Shown here: positions 1 through 8,542 of the stretch, one piece after another | How the letters are laid out: every line of letters begins with the position of its first letter | Position numbering within the stretch: the stretch's first letter is position 1 | NCBI RefSeq assembly: GCF_001667035.1 | Contig: NZ_LZIR01000120.1 | Span: 1 to 64,000, forward strand | Length of the DNA stretch: 64,000 bases | Reading direction: 5' to 3' | From: Mycobacterium sp. 852002-51057_SCH5723018 | GTDB lineage: Bacteria > Actinomycetota > Actinomycetes > Mycobacteriales > Mycobacteriaceae | Position numbers and translations under genes: made by a program | The notes under the pieces: generated by a model | Databases searched by the model: none | What the model was told of the DNA's origin: nothing | What the model saw: the letters and a program-made list of their open reading frames with translations, nothing else

Positions 1-248
1 TTTTTCAACTCGCCCCCTCCCTGGGTTTTGCGTGCTTAATGGTTGTCCACCCCGGGGGGCCCGGGGGGGCCAACCCCCGCGGGCCGACACCAAGGGTTTT
101 CGGAACCTCTGGGATGCCACGGAAGCCGGTTCGGTCTGCAGGACTTACTCGCAACTTCGCGCCATCCCGGCCCGGCGCCCTCGCCCGCCTGGCGAATCCG
201 CAACTATTGGCGGATCATCGCGCTATGAGACGAGAAGTGGGCGCCGAA

Positions 249-1028
249 ATGGAAGTTGAGATCACCGCGCCCACCACGCTGGAGTTCCAGATCGGTGTTG
301 CTCCGCATCCTCGCGCCCAGGTCTTTGAGTCGCTGAGCTTTGTCTTGAACGGACGGTCCGTCCAGCCCTTGGAAGTCAGCGGTGTACATGGCAACCGCAT
401 CCACAAGTTCGACGCAGAGGTGGGCACACTGAAAGTCCGCTACGCGGCGACGATCGTTGGTCAGACCGATCCGGCTCCGGTGACCGAATACGATAAGTCT
501 CAATATCTGCGGCCCAGCCGCTACGCCGAGGCCGATAAGTTCTACGGGTTCGCCACAACCGAGTTCGGCACCTACGGTGATTCGGAGACGCTGTTGAAGA
601 ATGTGAGTTCGTGGGTGGGCACCCGACTGAATTACGTGCCTGGCTCAAGCGATCCGATCGATGGAGCGGTGGAGACGCTGCTCGCCGGCGAAGGCGTGTG
701 CCGCGACTACGCACATCTGGTGGTGGCACTGCTGCGCGCGGTCAAGGTGCCGGCCCGCCTGGTGTCGGTGTACGCGCCCGGCGTGTACCCGATGGACTTT
801 CATGCGGTGGCCGAGGCTTTGGTCGAGGACCAATGGCGGGTCGTCGATGCAACGTTGCTGGCACCGCGGCAAACCCTGGTGCGCATAGCCACCGGTCGGG
901 ACGCCTCCGACACCGCGTTCCTCGATAATCACAAAGGGGCGATCACGCTGAACGAGCTGGTGGTGACCGCCGCCGTTGACGGCGATTTGCCCGTGGATTC
1001 GATCGACCAACTGGTCTACATCCGCTGA
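249..1028 (+). CDS. Transglutaminase-like cysteine protease-family protein
   Basis: Predicted cytosolic transglutaminase-like protein of about 259 residues. The catalytic triad is visible: Cys151 in GVCRDYAHL, His185 in FHAVAEA and Asp200 in VVDAT. The N-terminal half is a beta-rich region typical of bacterial transglutaminase-like proteins; it strongly resembles M. tuberculosis Rv2569c by recollection. The open frame continues upstream to base 39, but that stretch is G/C homopolymer-rich and unconvincing as protein. I chose the ATG at 249 because GAGAAG lies a short way upstream; an in-frame ATG at 225 would add eight residues. Substrate and biological role are unknown. There is no neighbour to suggest an operon. 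Confidence 0.8.
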   Translation: MEVEITAPTTLEFQIGVAPHPRAQVFESLSFVLNGRSVQPLEVSGVHGNRIHKFDAEVGTLKVRYAATIVGQTDPAPVTEYDKSQYLRPSRYAEADKFYGFATTEFGTYGDSETLLKNVSSWVGTRLNYVPGSSDPIDGAVETLLAGEGVCRDYAHLVVALLRAVKVPARLVSVYAPGVYPMDFHAVAEALVEDQWRVVDATLLAPRQTLVRIATGRDASDTAFLDNHKGAITLNELVVTAAVDGDLPVDSIDQLVYIR

Positions 1029-1039
1029 GTGGGGCAATG

Positions 1040-1199
1040 GGTTCGACGAACGGGCGGCGTACTGATCCAGATGGTCTGGCAGACAAGCTTGTTGAAGCCG
1101 GCCGCGACTAGGGCGTGTCTGACAACTAGGGCGGCCAGATGGTGATTGTCGTAACGGTTGGCCAAGCCGCGGCGTCGCTTGACGACGTGGGTCAGTTGA
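1040..1199 (-). mobile_element. Possible transposase C-terminal remnant
   Basis: Read on the minus strand, this stretch encodes a short open segment containing RRRGLANRYDNHHLAA. This resembles the C-terminal RGxATRYDK region of IS5/IS427-type transposases, but then loses similarity. No inverted repeats or other transposase motifs are seen, so at most it is a decayed fragment. It lies immediately downstream of the hypothetical gene ending at 1200 and could also be chance. Low confidence. Confidence 0.25.
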
Positions 1200-1664
1200 C
1201 TAGTACTCATTTTTGAGGTTGAAGTAGGAACCACGAATGGTTCCGGCCAGCCTCGACTTCTGTCTCGCGAATTTGAACCGCGAGGCGAGCTCCGCGGGGA
1301 CAGCCATTCCTTCGGACAGCTTGAACCCGACCGCCCGCTTCTTGGGGTCGTCGACGGCATACATGACGTTGATCGACAGACCGTTCTCGTAGAAGACGTA
1401 GGCGATTCGTATGTTCTTGATCTGGAAGGCCGTCGCCTCGAGTGGGCGAGACGAGATGACGATGTCGCGTTCTTCCTTGAGGATCCGATGCACCCAGTCG
1501 ATGGTTGTCTTGGCGTCGCTCGCCGGCTCCACCGCGAAGATGTAGTCGTACTTGTTCTTGAAGTAGCGGGCCTCGTGCGCTCGAAGACCAGCAAGCGCGG
1601 CCGCAACCGGCGAAGACTCCAGGCCGACGGCTGAGACAGTGTTGAAATCCACGGTGTAAGGCAA
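1200..1664 (-). CDS. Hypothetical protein, 154 aa
   Basis: I do not recognise this family. The frame is open to 1994, but the upstream part has odd, cysteine- and proline-rich composition. A strong GGGAGGG ribosome-binding site sits five bases before a TTG at 1664, giving a protein that starts MPYTVDFNTVSAVG and ends FNLKNEY. The product is soluble-looking, with mixed alpha/beta character, many charged residues in the centre (for example RILKEERD) and no signal peptide or membrane segment. It contains IRIAYVFYENGLSINVMYAV, a likely beta-hairpin core. It stands alone between core genes, so context gives no function; origin by transfer is possible. Confidence 0.55.
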   Translation of the reverse strand: MPYTVDFNTVSAVGLESSPVAAALAGLRAHEARYFKNKYDYIFAVEPASDAKTTIDWVHRILKEERDIVISSRPLEATAFQIKNIRIAYVFYENGLSINVMYAVDDPKKRAVGFKLSEGMAVPAELASRFKFARQKSRLAGTIRGSYFNLKNEY

Positions 1665-2005
1665 CGATGCCCTCCCGAACGCGCCAAGGTTGACCACCGG
1701 GGTCGGTCCGCACGTTACCTTACCTGGCGTAGTGGAGCGCCCCGACGCACCTTTAACCGGTACTAATCGCACGGGCGCCGGAGCCGTCGAGGACGGGTTG
1801 CATACCTGACCGGTCACGCAAGCGTCCACGCGACCTGAACAGCTAGCCGCGTCCATCGTCGGGGACGCCACCGGCGAGACAACCTTTCGGTAGCCGTCTG
1901 CTGCAACACAATTGGTCGACGTGAGCCGAGCACACACGGCCGACGCGACTGAGAGGCGTACACTCACGAAACCGGGACCGACGCAGGCCCCCATATCGAA
2001 GGGCC
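1665..2005. other. Gene-poor stretch between hypothetical genes
   Basis: About 340 bases with no convincing coding region. The minus frame remains open but lacks normal mycobacterial codon character. It must contain the promoter of the minus-strand gene starting at 1664 and of the small plus-strand gene at 2006. I cannot point to specific promoter boxes. Confidence 0.4.
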
Positions 2006-2146
2006 ATGATGTCTGATAAATCTCCTCGGCAAACTATGACGAAGAAGAAGTCCGCTAAATCGCTGAAAGAGAAACGCGCCGACAAGCGCGCCAAGGCTGA
2101 TCGGACCTCACAGACCGAGGCTTTGCTGCATACCAAGCAACGCTGA
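2006..2146 (+). CDS. Small basic protein, 46 aa
   Basis: Untracked short gene. It encodes 46 residues starting MMSDKSPRQTMTKKKSAKSL and ending HTKQR, with TGA at 2144-2146. The middle is a lysine/arginine/alanine-rich helix (KEKRADKRAKAD), typical of a conserved group of tiny actinobacterial proteins with alternating KEKR/KRAK charge. The start is either of two adjacent ATGs at 2006 or 2009. The charge suggests nucleic-acid or ribosome association, but this is inference; no function is established to my knowledge. It is divergent from the 1200-1664 gene. Confidence 0.6.
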   Translation: MMSDKSPRQTMTKKKSAKSLKEKRADKRAKADRTSQTEALLHTKQR

Positions 2147-2333
2147 GGCGACAATCCTGTCGCAGTCCGGCGCAATCGTGCCCACCCCGAGGTCGTCAGC
2201 CCAGCCTCGACGTCCAGCGTTGCCGTCACACGTCGCAGCCGAACTGGATACCTAACGAAATACTGCGGATGTTGCGGCTCGTTTTTCCGCTGCCCTCGCG
2301 CGGCCGCGCCAAACCCGTTCCGGCGCGACGGCG

Positions 2334-2552
2334 TCAGTTCGGGCGACGACCCAGGATCCCGCGCGACATCCTGACCGGCTGCCCCTCGGCCATCTCGACC
2401 ACCTCCAGCCAGCCGCCCGGCGCGACGTAATGCCGCTCGACGTCTTCGCGGTGCATGTTGATGATCAGCACACCGGCGTCGGTGACCTCGTAGCTGTCGA
2501 ACGCGCCGTAGTCTCGCGGTTCACCGTTGCTGAAAACGACCGTAAACGCCAC
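2334..2552 (-). CDS. Conserved hypothetical protein, 72 aa
   Basis: A 72-residue protein beginning MAFTVVFSNGEPRDYG. It is beta-rich (VLIINMHREDVERHYVAPGGWLEVVEMAEG), with no signal peptide, membrane helix or recognised catalytic motif. It lies nine bases downstream of the F420-type oxidoreductase stop on the same strand and so is probably the last gene of that transcript. I do not know the family's function. Confidence 0.7.
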   Translation of the reverse strand: MAFTVVFSNGEPRDYGAFDSYEVTDAGVLIINMHREDVERHYVAPGGWLEVVEMAEGQPVRMSRGILGRRPN

Positions 2553-2561
2553 CCGTAAAGC

Positions 2562-3422
2562 CTAACCGTCGAGCGCCAGGTCCTTGCGGAAGCGCTGCAT
2601 GCCGTCGATCTTGTCGTCCAGCGTGGCGTCCGGGCCGGCGTAGAACATCCACGGCATGGTGATGATCCCGGTGATCCCGGCGTCGGCGGCGCGCTGATAA
2701 TCGGCAGTGGTGAAGGCATCGGTCAGCGGCGTCAGGATGGTGAAATCGTCCAGAGAGAGCCCGTTTTCGGCCCGCAGTTCCCGCATCCGGCCCACCGCCT
2801 CGATGGCCCGATCGGTCTTGATCAGGTCCCCGATCCAGCCGTCGTTGCGGGCGGCCCGGCGCAGCGCGGCCTCGCTGAGCCCGCCGACGTACACGGGTAT
2901 CGGCGGCGGGGTGGGTTGCATCTCCAGCCGCGGGGTCGGGTAAAACTCGCCGCCGAACTCCGTCCAGCCCGGTTGCCACAGCGCCCGCATCAGCTCGATG
3001 ATCTCATCGGTGCGTTTGCCGCGGGCGTCGAACCGCTCGCCCATCAGGGCGAATTCCTCTCGGCACCAGCCGACGCCGATGCCCAGCTCCACCCGGCCCG
3101 ACGCCAAAACCGCGGCGGTGCCAATGGCTTTGGCCGCCGAGTACGGGTTGCGCATGGCGGGGATGTAGACCGTGGTGACGAACCGCAGCCGGGTGGTGAC
3201 CTGTGCCAGCGCGCCAACGAGCACCCAGGGGTCGGGCCAGTCAGTGAACGGCTGCCAACGGCGTTGCCCATCCTTGGTGTACGGATACGGGGTGTCCAGG
3301 GTCTCCAGGTTGACAACGTGGTCGGGGATCCCGATTCCGTCGTAGCCGAGTTCGTCGGCGGCCTTGGCGATCTCGATGATCTCCCGGGTGTTCAAAAAGG
3401 CGCTGCTGACGTAGAACTTCAT
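2562..3422 (-). CDS. LLM-class F420-dependent oxidoreductase
   Basis: Predicted luciferase-like (TIM-barrel) oxidoreductase of 286 residues, of the TIGR03619-like F420 group. Visible features include the N-terminal MKFYVSSAFLNTREI strand, the GYDGIGIPDHVV segment, LGIGVGWCREEF and IPVYVGGLSEAALRRAA near the phosphate-binding end of the barrel. The true start is the ATG at 3422, which overlaps the stop of the upstream thioesterase by four bases (ATGA), so the two are translationally coupled. Such enzymes use reduced F420 in hydride transfer; the substrate cannot be read. Coupling to an acyl-thioesterase suggests a lipid or acyl-CoA-related substrate, as inference. Confidence 0.85.
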   Translation of the reverse strand: MKFYVSSAFLNTREIIEIAKAADELGYDGIGIPDHVVNLETLDTPYPYTKDGQRRWQPFTDWPDPWVLVGALAQVTTRLRFVTTVYIPAMRNPYSAAKAIGTAAVLASGRVELGIGVGWCREEFALMGERFDARGKRTDEIIELMRALWQPGWTEFGGEFYPTPRLEMQPTPPPIPVYVGGLSEAALRRAARNDGWIGDLIKTDRAIEAVGRMRELRAENGLSLDDFTILTPLTDAFTTADYQRAADAGITGIITMPWMFYAGPDATLDDKIDGMQRFRKDLALDG

Positions 3423-4045
3423 TCGGCTTCCCGCGCCCACGCCGGCATGATGAACACGCCGTCCGCCTCGGCGGTCACCCCAGCGGAGTCCGAAATATTG
3501 CCCCGCGCATAGGCTTTGACGCCTTCGGCGCGTTCGATCCACGCCTCGGAGCGCAGCGGCCCCAGCGGCGTGCCGCGCAGGTACTTGATGGTGATGGTCC
3601 CGGTGAACAGCGGTTTGGTCAGGCCCTTGCTGGCCGCCTCGCCGAGCATGTGGTCCAGTACCAGGGCGCTCACACCGCCGTGCACCAGGCCGGGCGGCCC
3701 CTCGTACGCCGCGCCCAGCACGAACTCGCTCCAGCACCGGCTGTCGCCCTCGTGGTTCACCACCACCGGCGGGGCGATCGGGTTGCACTGGCCGATCACC
3801 GCGTTTCCCAACGGCACCGGGCGGTCGTCGACGCGGTAGGTCACCCCGGCCGGCCGGGTGCCTTGGCTCAGCAATGAAGTGGTCGCGGCCTGTATCGCGG
3901 TGCGCGCCTGCGCGACGATGTCGTCGTCAGCCTGGGTGCGGATGGTGGCGTCGATGAGCTCGCGAACGGCCTCGGCCAACGGCGCATAGGTCGCCGTGAC
4001 CCGGTCGAGCTCCTCTTCGCTTAACACCTCAAACGTGGCTTCCAA
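3419..4045 (-). CDS. PaaI/hotdog-fold acyl-CoA thioesterase
   Basis: Hotdog-fold thioesterase of about 208 residues. The family core is GPPGLVHGGVSALVLDHMLGEAA, where the HGG turn and Asp form the acyl-CoA pocket, followed by the long strand FTGTITIKYLRGTPLG. The region before it (roughly residues 1-80) is helical and charged. I chose the TTG at 4045 (MEATFEVLSEEE), preceded by AAAGGCGGA. A TTG at 4072 would overlap the end of glnE by eleven bases. It is followed directly by the coupled oxidoreductase. It probably hydrolyses fatty or aromatic acyl-CoA; the chain preference is unknown. Confidence 0.8.
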   Translation of the reverse strand: MEATFEVLSEEELDRVTATYAPLAEAVRELIDATIRTQADDDIVAQARTAIQAATTSLLSQGTRPAGVTYRVDDRPVPLGNAVIGQCNPIAPPVVVNHEGDSRCWSEFVLGAAYEGPPGLVHGGVSALVLDHMLGEAASKGLTKPLFTGTITIKYLRGTPLGPLRSEAWIERAEGVKAYARGNISDSAGVTAEADGVFIMPAWAREAE

Positions 4046-4061
4046 CGATCCGCCTTTCGAC

Positions 4062-7058
4062 TTAACTCCCAAAAACCTTGCGCACCACGGCTTTTGCCCG
4101 GCGCGTCACCCGCAGGTAGTTGTCCAGGAACTCGCCGCCGTCGTCGGTGGGCCAGCCCGCCGCCACCGCGACGGCGTTGAGCTGGCGCCCGGGCCCGGGC
4201 AGCTGGTCGGTGGGCTTGCCGCGGACCAGCACCAGCGCGTTGCGGGCCCGGGTCGCGGTGAGCCAAGCCTGGCGGAGCAGGTCCACCTCGTCTTGGGCCA
4301 CCAGGCCGGCCGAGGCGATGGCGTCCAGCGAGTCGAGCGTGGAGGTGTTGTGTAGCGCCGGCACCTCGTGGGCGTGGCGCAGCTGCATGAGCTGCACCGT
4401 CCATTCGATGTCGGCCAGTCCGCCGCGGCCCAGCTTGGTGTGGGTGTTGGGATCCGCACCGCGCGGCAACCGCTCGGCCTCGACGCGGGCCTTGATGCGG
4501 CGGATCTCACGCACCGCCTCGGCCGACACGCCGTCGGGCGGGTAGCGCGTCTGGTCGGCCATCAGCAGGAACCGCTGACCCAGCTCGGCGTCGCCGGCGA
4601 CGGCGTGCGCGCGCAGCAGGGCCTGGATCTCCCACGGTTGCGCCCACTGCGCGTAGTAGGCGGCATAGGACGCCAGCGTGCGCACCAGCGCGCCGCTTCG
4701 GCCCTCGGGGCGCAGGTTCGCGTCGACCTCCAACGGCGGGTCGACGCTGGGCGTCCCCAGCAGCGCCCGCACCTGCTCGGCGATCGTCGTCGCCCACCGC
4801 ACCGCCTGCGAGTCCTCGACACCGCTGGCGGCCTCGCACACGAACATCACGTCCGCGTCCGACCCGTAGCCCAGCTCGGCGCCCCCCAGCCGGCCCATGC
4901 CGATCACCGCGATGGCCGCCGGAGCCTTTCCTTTTTCGGAGCCGCCGCTGGGCAGGTTGGCCCGGATCATCGCCTCCAGCGCCGCCTGCAGCACCGCCAC
5001 CCACACCGACGTGAGCGCCTTGCACACGTCTCGGACCTCCAGCAGGCCGAGCAGATCGGCGGAGCCGATGCGGGCCAGTTCGCGGCGGCGCAGCGTGCGC
5101 GCCCCGGCGATCGCCCGCACCGGGTCGGCGTACCGGCTCGCCGAGGAGATCAGCGCGCGGGCCACCGCTTCGGGTTCGGTCTCGAGCAGCTTCGGGCCGG
5201 CCGGGCCGTCGCTGTAATCCTGAATCACCCTGGGAGCGCGCATCAACAGGTCCGGCACATAGGTGGAGGTCCCCAGCACATGCATGAGCCGCTTGGCCAC
5301 CGCGGGCTTGTCCCGCAGCGTGGAAAGGTACCAGCGCTCCCCCGCCAGCGCCTCAGACAGGCGCCGGTACGCCAGCAGCCCGCCGTCGGGGTGGGGCGCG
5401 TACGACATCCAGTTCAGCAGCCGCGGCAGCAGAACGGCCTGGACCCGGCCGCGCCGACCGCTCTGGTTGACCAACGCCGACATGTGCTTGAGCGCCGTCT
5501 GCGGGCCCTCGTAGCCCAGCGCGGCCAGCTGCCGCTCGGCGGCCTCGGACGTCATGCCGTGTGAGATCTCGAGACCGGGCGGCCCGATCGACTCCAGCAG
5601 TGGTTGGTAGAAGAGCTTGGCGTGCAGCTGGGATACCCGCACGTTTTGGTGCCTGAGCTCCTCGCGCAGCACCCCCGCCGCATCGTGCCGGCCGTCCGGC
5701 CGGATATGGGCCGCCCGCGCCAGCCAGCGCACCGCCTCGTCGTCGTCGACTTCCGGCAGCAGGTGGGTGCGCTTGAGGCGCCGCAGCTGCAGCCGGTGCT
5801 CGAGCAACCGTAGGAACTCGTAAGAGGCGGTGAGGTTGGCCGAATCCTCGCGCCCGACGTAGCCGCCGCGGCCCAACGCGCCCAGCGCGTCCACGGTCGA
5901 CGCCACGTGCAGCGACTCGTCGCTGCGGCCGTGCACCAACTGCAGCAGCTGCACCGCGAATTCCACGTCGCGCAATCCGCCGCTGCCGAGCTTGATCTCG
6001 CGGGCCCGCACCTCGGCCGGCACCAGCTGCTCGACCCGCCGGCGCATCGCCTGCACTTCGACCACGAAATCCTCACGCTCGCAGGCGACCCACACCATGG
6101 GCATCAACGCGGCCACGTAGCCCTCGCCGAGATCGGCGTCGCCCGCCGCCGGCCGAGCTTTCAGCAGCGCCTGGAACTCCCACGTCTTCGCCCAGCGCTG
6201 GTAATAGGCGACGTGCGATTCCAGCGTGCGGATCAGCTCACCGCTGCGGCCCTCCGGGCGCAGCCCGGCATCGACCTGGAAGAACGCCTCCGAGGCCACC
6301 CGCATCATCTCGCCGGCTACCCGGGCGCTCAGCGCGTCGGCGCGCTCGGCGACGAAGATGACGTCGACGTCGCTGACGTAGTTCAGTTCGCGCGCACCGC
6401 ATTTGCCCATCGCGATGACCGCCAGCCGCGGCGGCGTGCGCTCGCCGCACACGGTCGCCTCGGCCACCCGCAGCGCGGCCGCCAGCGCGGCGTCGGCGAT
6501 GTCCGAGAGATGCGCGGACACCTCAGTGAACGGCAGCACCGGCTCGTCCTCGACCGTGGCGGCCAGATCGAGGGCGGCCAGCACCAGCAGACGGTCGCGA
6601 TACAACGTCTGCAGTCGCGGCACCGCCGGACCCTGCGCCGCCAACACCTCGTCGGCGCTCCCGGTGAACTCCGCGTGCAGCTCCTCGTGCGAGGGCAATG
6701 TGACCTTGCCGCGCAATAGCTTCCAGGATTGCGGATGGGCGGCCACATGATCCCCGAGCGCCAGCGACGAGCCGAGCACCGCGAACAGCCGGCCGCGCAG
6801 GCCGCGTTCGGTGAGCAGCGCAGCGTTGAGCTCGTCCCACCCGGTCTCCGGGTTCTCCGCCAGTCGGATCAGGGTGCGCAGCGCGGCGTCGGGGTCCGGC
6901 GCGCGCGACAGCGACCACAGCCGGTCGATGTGGGCCTGGTCGTCGTGGTCGTACCAACCCAACTGCGCCAGCCGGTCACCGGCCGGCGGGTCGACCAGCC
7001 CGAGCCGGCCCACGCCCGGCAGCTTCGGGCGCTCGGTCGCGGGTTTGGTCACGTCCAA
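4062..7058 (-). CDS. glnE: Bifunctional glutamine synthetase adenylyltransferase/deadenylase
   Basis: GlnE covalently controls glutamine synthetase: one domain adds AMP to a tyrosine of GlnA1 and the other removes it, in response to nitrogen signals. The 998-residue length fits mycobacterial GlnE. Both nucleotidyltransferase domains are seen: [17 protein letters not shown] from residue 217 (removase) and [17 protein letters not shown] from residue 721 (transferase), each with the SDxDV metal-binding pair and a following LRPEGRSG motif. Each domain ends in a GGLxDxE helix ([12 protein letters not shown] and [12 protein letters not shown]). It lies 60 bases behind glnA2 and is probably co-transcribed. 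The main target, glnA1, is outside this window. Confidence 0.96.
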   Translation of the reverse strand: MDVTKPATERPKLPGVGRLGLVDPPAGDRLAQLGWYDHDDQAHIDRLWSLSRAPDPDAALRTLIRLAENPETGWDELNAALLTERGLRGRLFAVLGSSLALGDHVAAHPQSWKLLRGKVTLPSHEELHAEFTGSADEVLAAQGPAVPRLQTLYRDRLLVLAALDLAATVEDEPVLPFTEVSAHLSDIADAALAAALRVAEATVCGERTPPRLAVIAMGKCGARELNYVSDVDVIFVAERADALSARVAGEMMRVASEAFFQVDAGLRPEGRSGELIRTLESHVAYYQRWAKTWEFQALLKARPAAGDADLGEGYVAALMPMVWVACEREDFVVEVQAMRRRVEQLVPAEVRAREIKLGSGGLRDVEFAVQLLQLVHGRSDESLHVASTVDALGALGRGGYVGREDSANLTASYEFLRLLEHRLQLRRLKRTHLLPEVDDDEAVRWLARAAHIRPDGRHDAAGVLREELRHQNVRVSQLHAKLFYQPLLESIGPPGLEISHGMTSEAAERQLAALGYEGPQTALKHMSALVNQSGRRGRVQAVLLPRLLNWMSYAPHPDGGLLAYRRLSEALAGERWYLSTLRDKPAVAKRLMHVLGTSTYVPDLLMRAPRVIQDYSDGPAGPKLLETEPEAVARALISSASRYADPVRAIAGARTLRRRELARIGSADLLGLLEVRDVCKALTSVWVAVLQAALEAMIRANLPSGGSEKGKAPAAIAVIGMGRLGGAELGYGSDADVMFVCEAASGVEDSQAVRWATTIAEQVRALLGTPSVDPPLEVDANLRPEGRSGALVRTLASYAAYYAQWAQPWEIQALLRAHAVAGDAELGQRFLLMADQTRYPPDGVSAEAVREIRRIKARVEAERLPRGADPNTHTKLGRGGLADIEWTVQLMQLRHAHEVPALHNTSTLDSLDAIASAGLVAQDEVDLLRQAWLTATRARNALVLVRGKPTDQLPGPGRQLNAVAVAAGWPTDDGGEFLDNYLRVTRRAKAVVRKVFGS

Positions 7059-7118
7059 GACGGTAGCGCAACGCGCCGATCTGCCGGATCACCCGGCGGT
7101 TGCGATAGGCGATGAAAC

Positions 7119-8459
7119 CTACAGCGACAGGTAGGTGCTCAGCTCGTAGGGCGTGACGTGGCTGCGGTAGTTCGCCCACTCCGCGCGCTTGTTGCGCAGG
7201 AAGAAGTCAAAGACGTGCTCCCCCAAGGCTTCCGCGACGAGCTCGGAGGATTCCATGGCGCGTAGCGCGGTGTCGAGGCTGGTGGGCAGCTCGCGATAGC
7301 CCATCGTGAGCCGCTCCTCGGGGGTGAGGTCCCACAGGTTGTCCTCTGCCTGCGGGCCGAGCACGTAGCCCTTCTCCACGCCGCGCAATCCCGCGGCCAG
7401 CAGCACGGCGAACGTCAGGTACGGGTTGCACGCCGAGTCGGGGCTGCGCACCTCGATCCGCCGCGACGACGTCTTGTGCGGCGTGTACATCGGCACCCGC
7501 ACCAAAGCCGACCGGTTGGCCGCCCCCCACGACGCGGCGGTGGGCGCCTCGCCGCCCTGCACCAGCCGCTTGTAGGAATTGACCCACTGGTTGGTGACCG
7601 CGCTGATCTCCGGCGCGTGCTCCAGGATCCCGGCGATGAACGACTTGCCCACATCCGACAGCTGCAGCGGGTCGTCGGGGCTGTGGAAGGCGTTGACCTC
7701 GCCCTCGAACAGGCTCATGTGCGTGTGCATGGCCGAGCCGGGATGCTCGGCGAAGGGCTTGGGCATGAACGACGCCCGGGCGCCGTTCTCGATCGCGACC
7801 TCCTTGATGACGTAGCGGAACGTCATCACGTTGTCGGCCATCGACAACGCGTCGGCGAAGCGCAGGTCGATCTCCTGCTGGCCCGGCGCGCCCTCGTGGT
7901 GGCTGAACTCGACCGAGATGCCCATGAGTTCCAGGGACTCGATCGCGTGCCGGCGGAAGTTGGACGCCGAGTCGTGCACCGCCTGGTCGAAATAGCCGGC
8001 GGTGTCGACGGGAACCGGGCGCGACCCGTCGTCGGAACCGGGCTTCAGCAGGAAGAACTCGATTTCGGGATGCACATAGCAGGAAAACCCGAGGTCGTTG
8101 GCCTTCTGCAGCTGGCGCCGCAGCACGTGCCGCGGGTCGGCCCACGACGGCGAGCCGTCGGGCATGGTGATGTCGCAGAACATCCGCGCCGAGTGGTGGT
8201 GGCCGGACGATGTGGCCCAGGGCAGCACCTGGAAGGTCGACGGATCGGGGTTGGCCACGGTGTCGGATTCGGAGACCCGCGCGAAGCCCTCGATCGAGGA
8301 GCCGTCGAAGCCGATGCCCTCTTCGAAGGCGCCTTCGAGCTCGGCCGGGGCGATGGCGACCGACTTGAGGTAACCGAGCACATCGGTGAACCAGAGCCGA
8401 ACGAAGCGGATGTCTCGTTCCTCCAGCGTGCGGAGGACGAATTCCTTCTGTCGATCCAT
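7119..8459 (-). CDS. glnA2: Glutamine synthetase, type I (GlnA2-like)
   Basis: ATP-dependent ligase-family protein of 446 residues, the length of mycobacterial GlnA2 when started at the ATG at 8459 (MDRQKEF). The glutamine synthetase signature FDGSSIEGFARVSESD is near residue 54, the HPGSAMHTHMSLF ATP/metal region is in the middle and NPYLTFAVLLAAGLRG is near the end. The site that holds the adenylylated tyrosine in enterobacterial GlnA and mycobacterial GlnA1 (NLYDLPPEE) reads NLWDLTPEE here, with Trp replacing Tyr. GlnE next door should therefore not modify this paralogue. GlnA2 is not the main synthetase in M. tuberculosis; a specialised amine substrate is possible. Confidence 0.93.
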   Translation of the reverse strand: MDRQKEFVLRTLEERDIRFVRLWFTDVLGYLKSVAIAPAELEGAFEEGIGFDGSSIEGFARVSESDTVANPDPSTFQVLPWATSSGHHHSARMFCDITMPDGSPSWADPRHVLRRQLQKANDLGFSCYVHPEIEFFLLKPGSDDGSRPVPVDTAGYFDQAVHDSASNFRRHAIESLELMGISVEFSHHEGAPGQQEIDLRFADALSMADNVMTFRYVIKEVAIENGARASFMPKPFAEHPGSAMHTHMSLFEGEVNAFHSPDDPLQLSDVGKSFIAGILEHAPEISAVTNQWVNSYKRLVQGGEAPTAASWGAANRSALVRVPMYTPHKTSSRRIEVRSPDSACNPYLTFAVLLAAGLRGVEKGYVLGPQAEDNLWDLTPEERLTMGYRELPTSLDTALRAMESSELVAEALGEHVFDFFLRNKRAEWANYRSHVTPYELSTYLSL

Positions 8460-8542
8460 ACCCCGAACAGTAGGCAACTGCTGTTAATTCTGTGTTACCG
8501 ACGCCCGCTCAGAACCGTTGCCAACCCGGCAAACGCGTCCGC

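Noticed and set aside
39-248. N-terminal extension of the transglutaminase frame
   Set aside because: G/C homopolymer runs and no start signal; the protein starts better at 249 or 225.
1665-1994. Cys/Pro-rich extension of the minus-strand hypothetical
   Set aside because: A strong ribosome-binding site supports TTG 1664, and the upstream composition is not coding-like.
4368-5564. 398-codon plus-strand frame across glnE
   Set aside because: Antisense shadow of a well-supported gene; Arg/Gln/His-rich composition.
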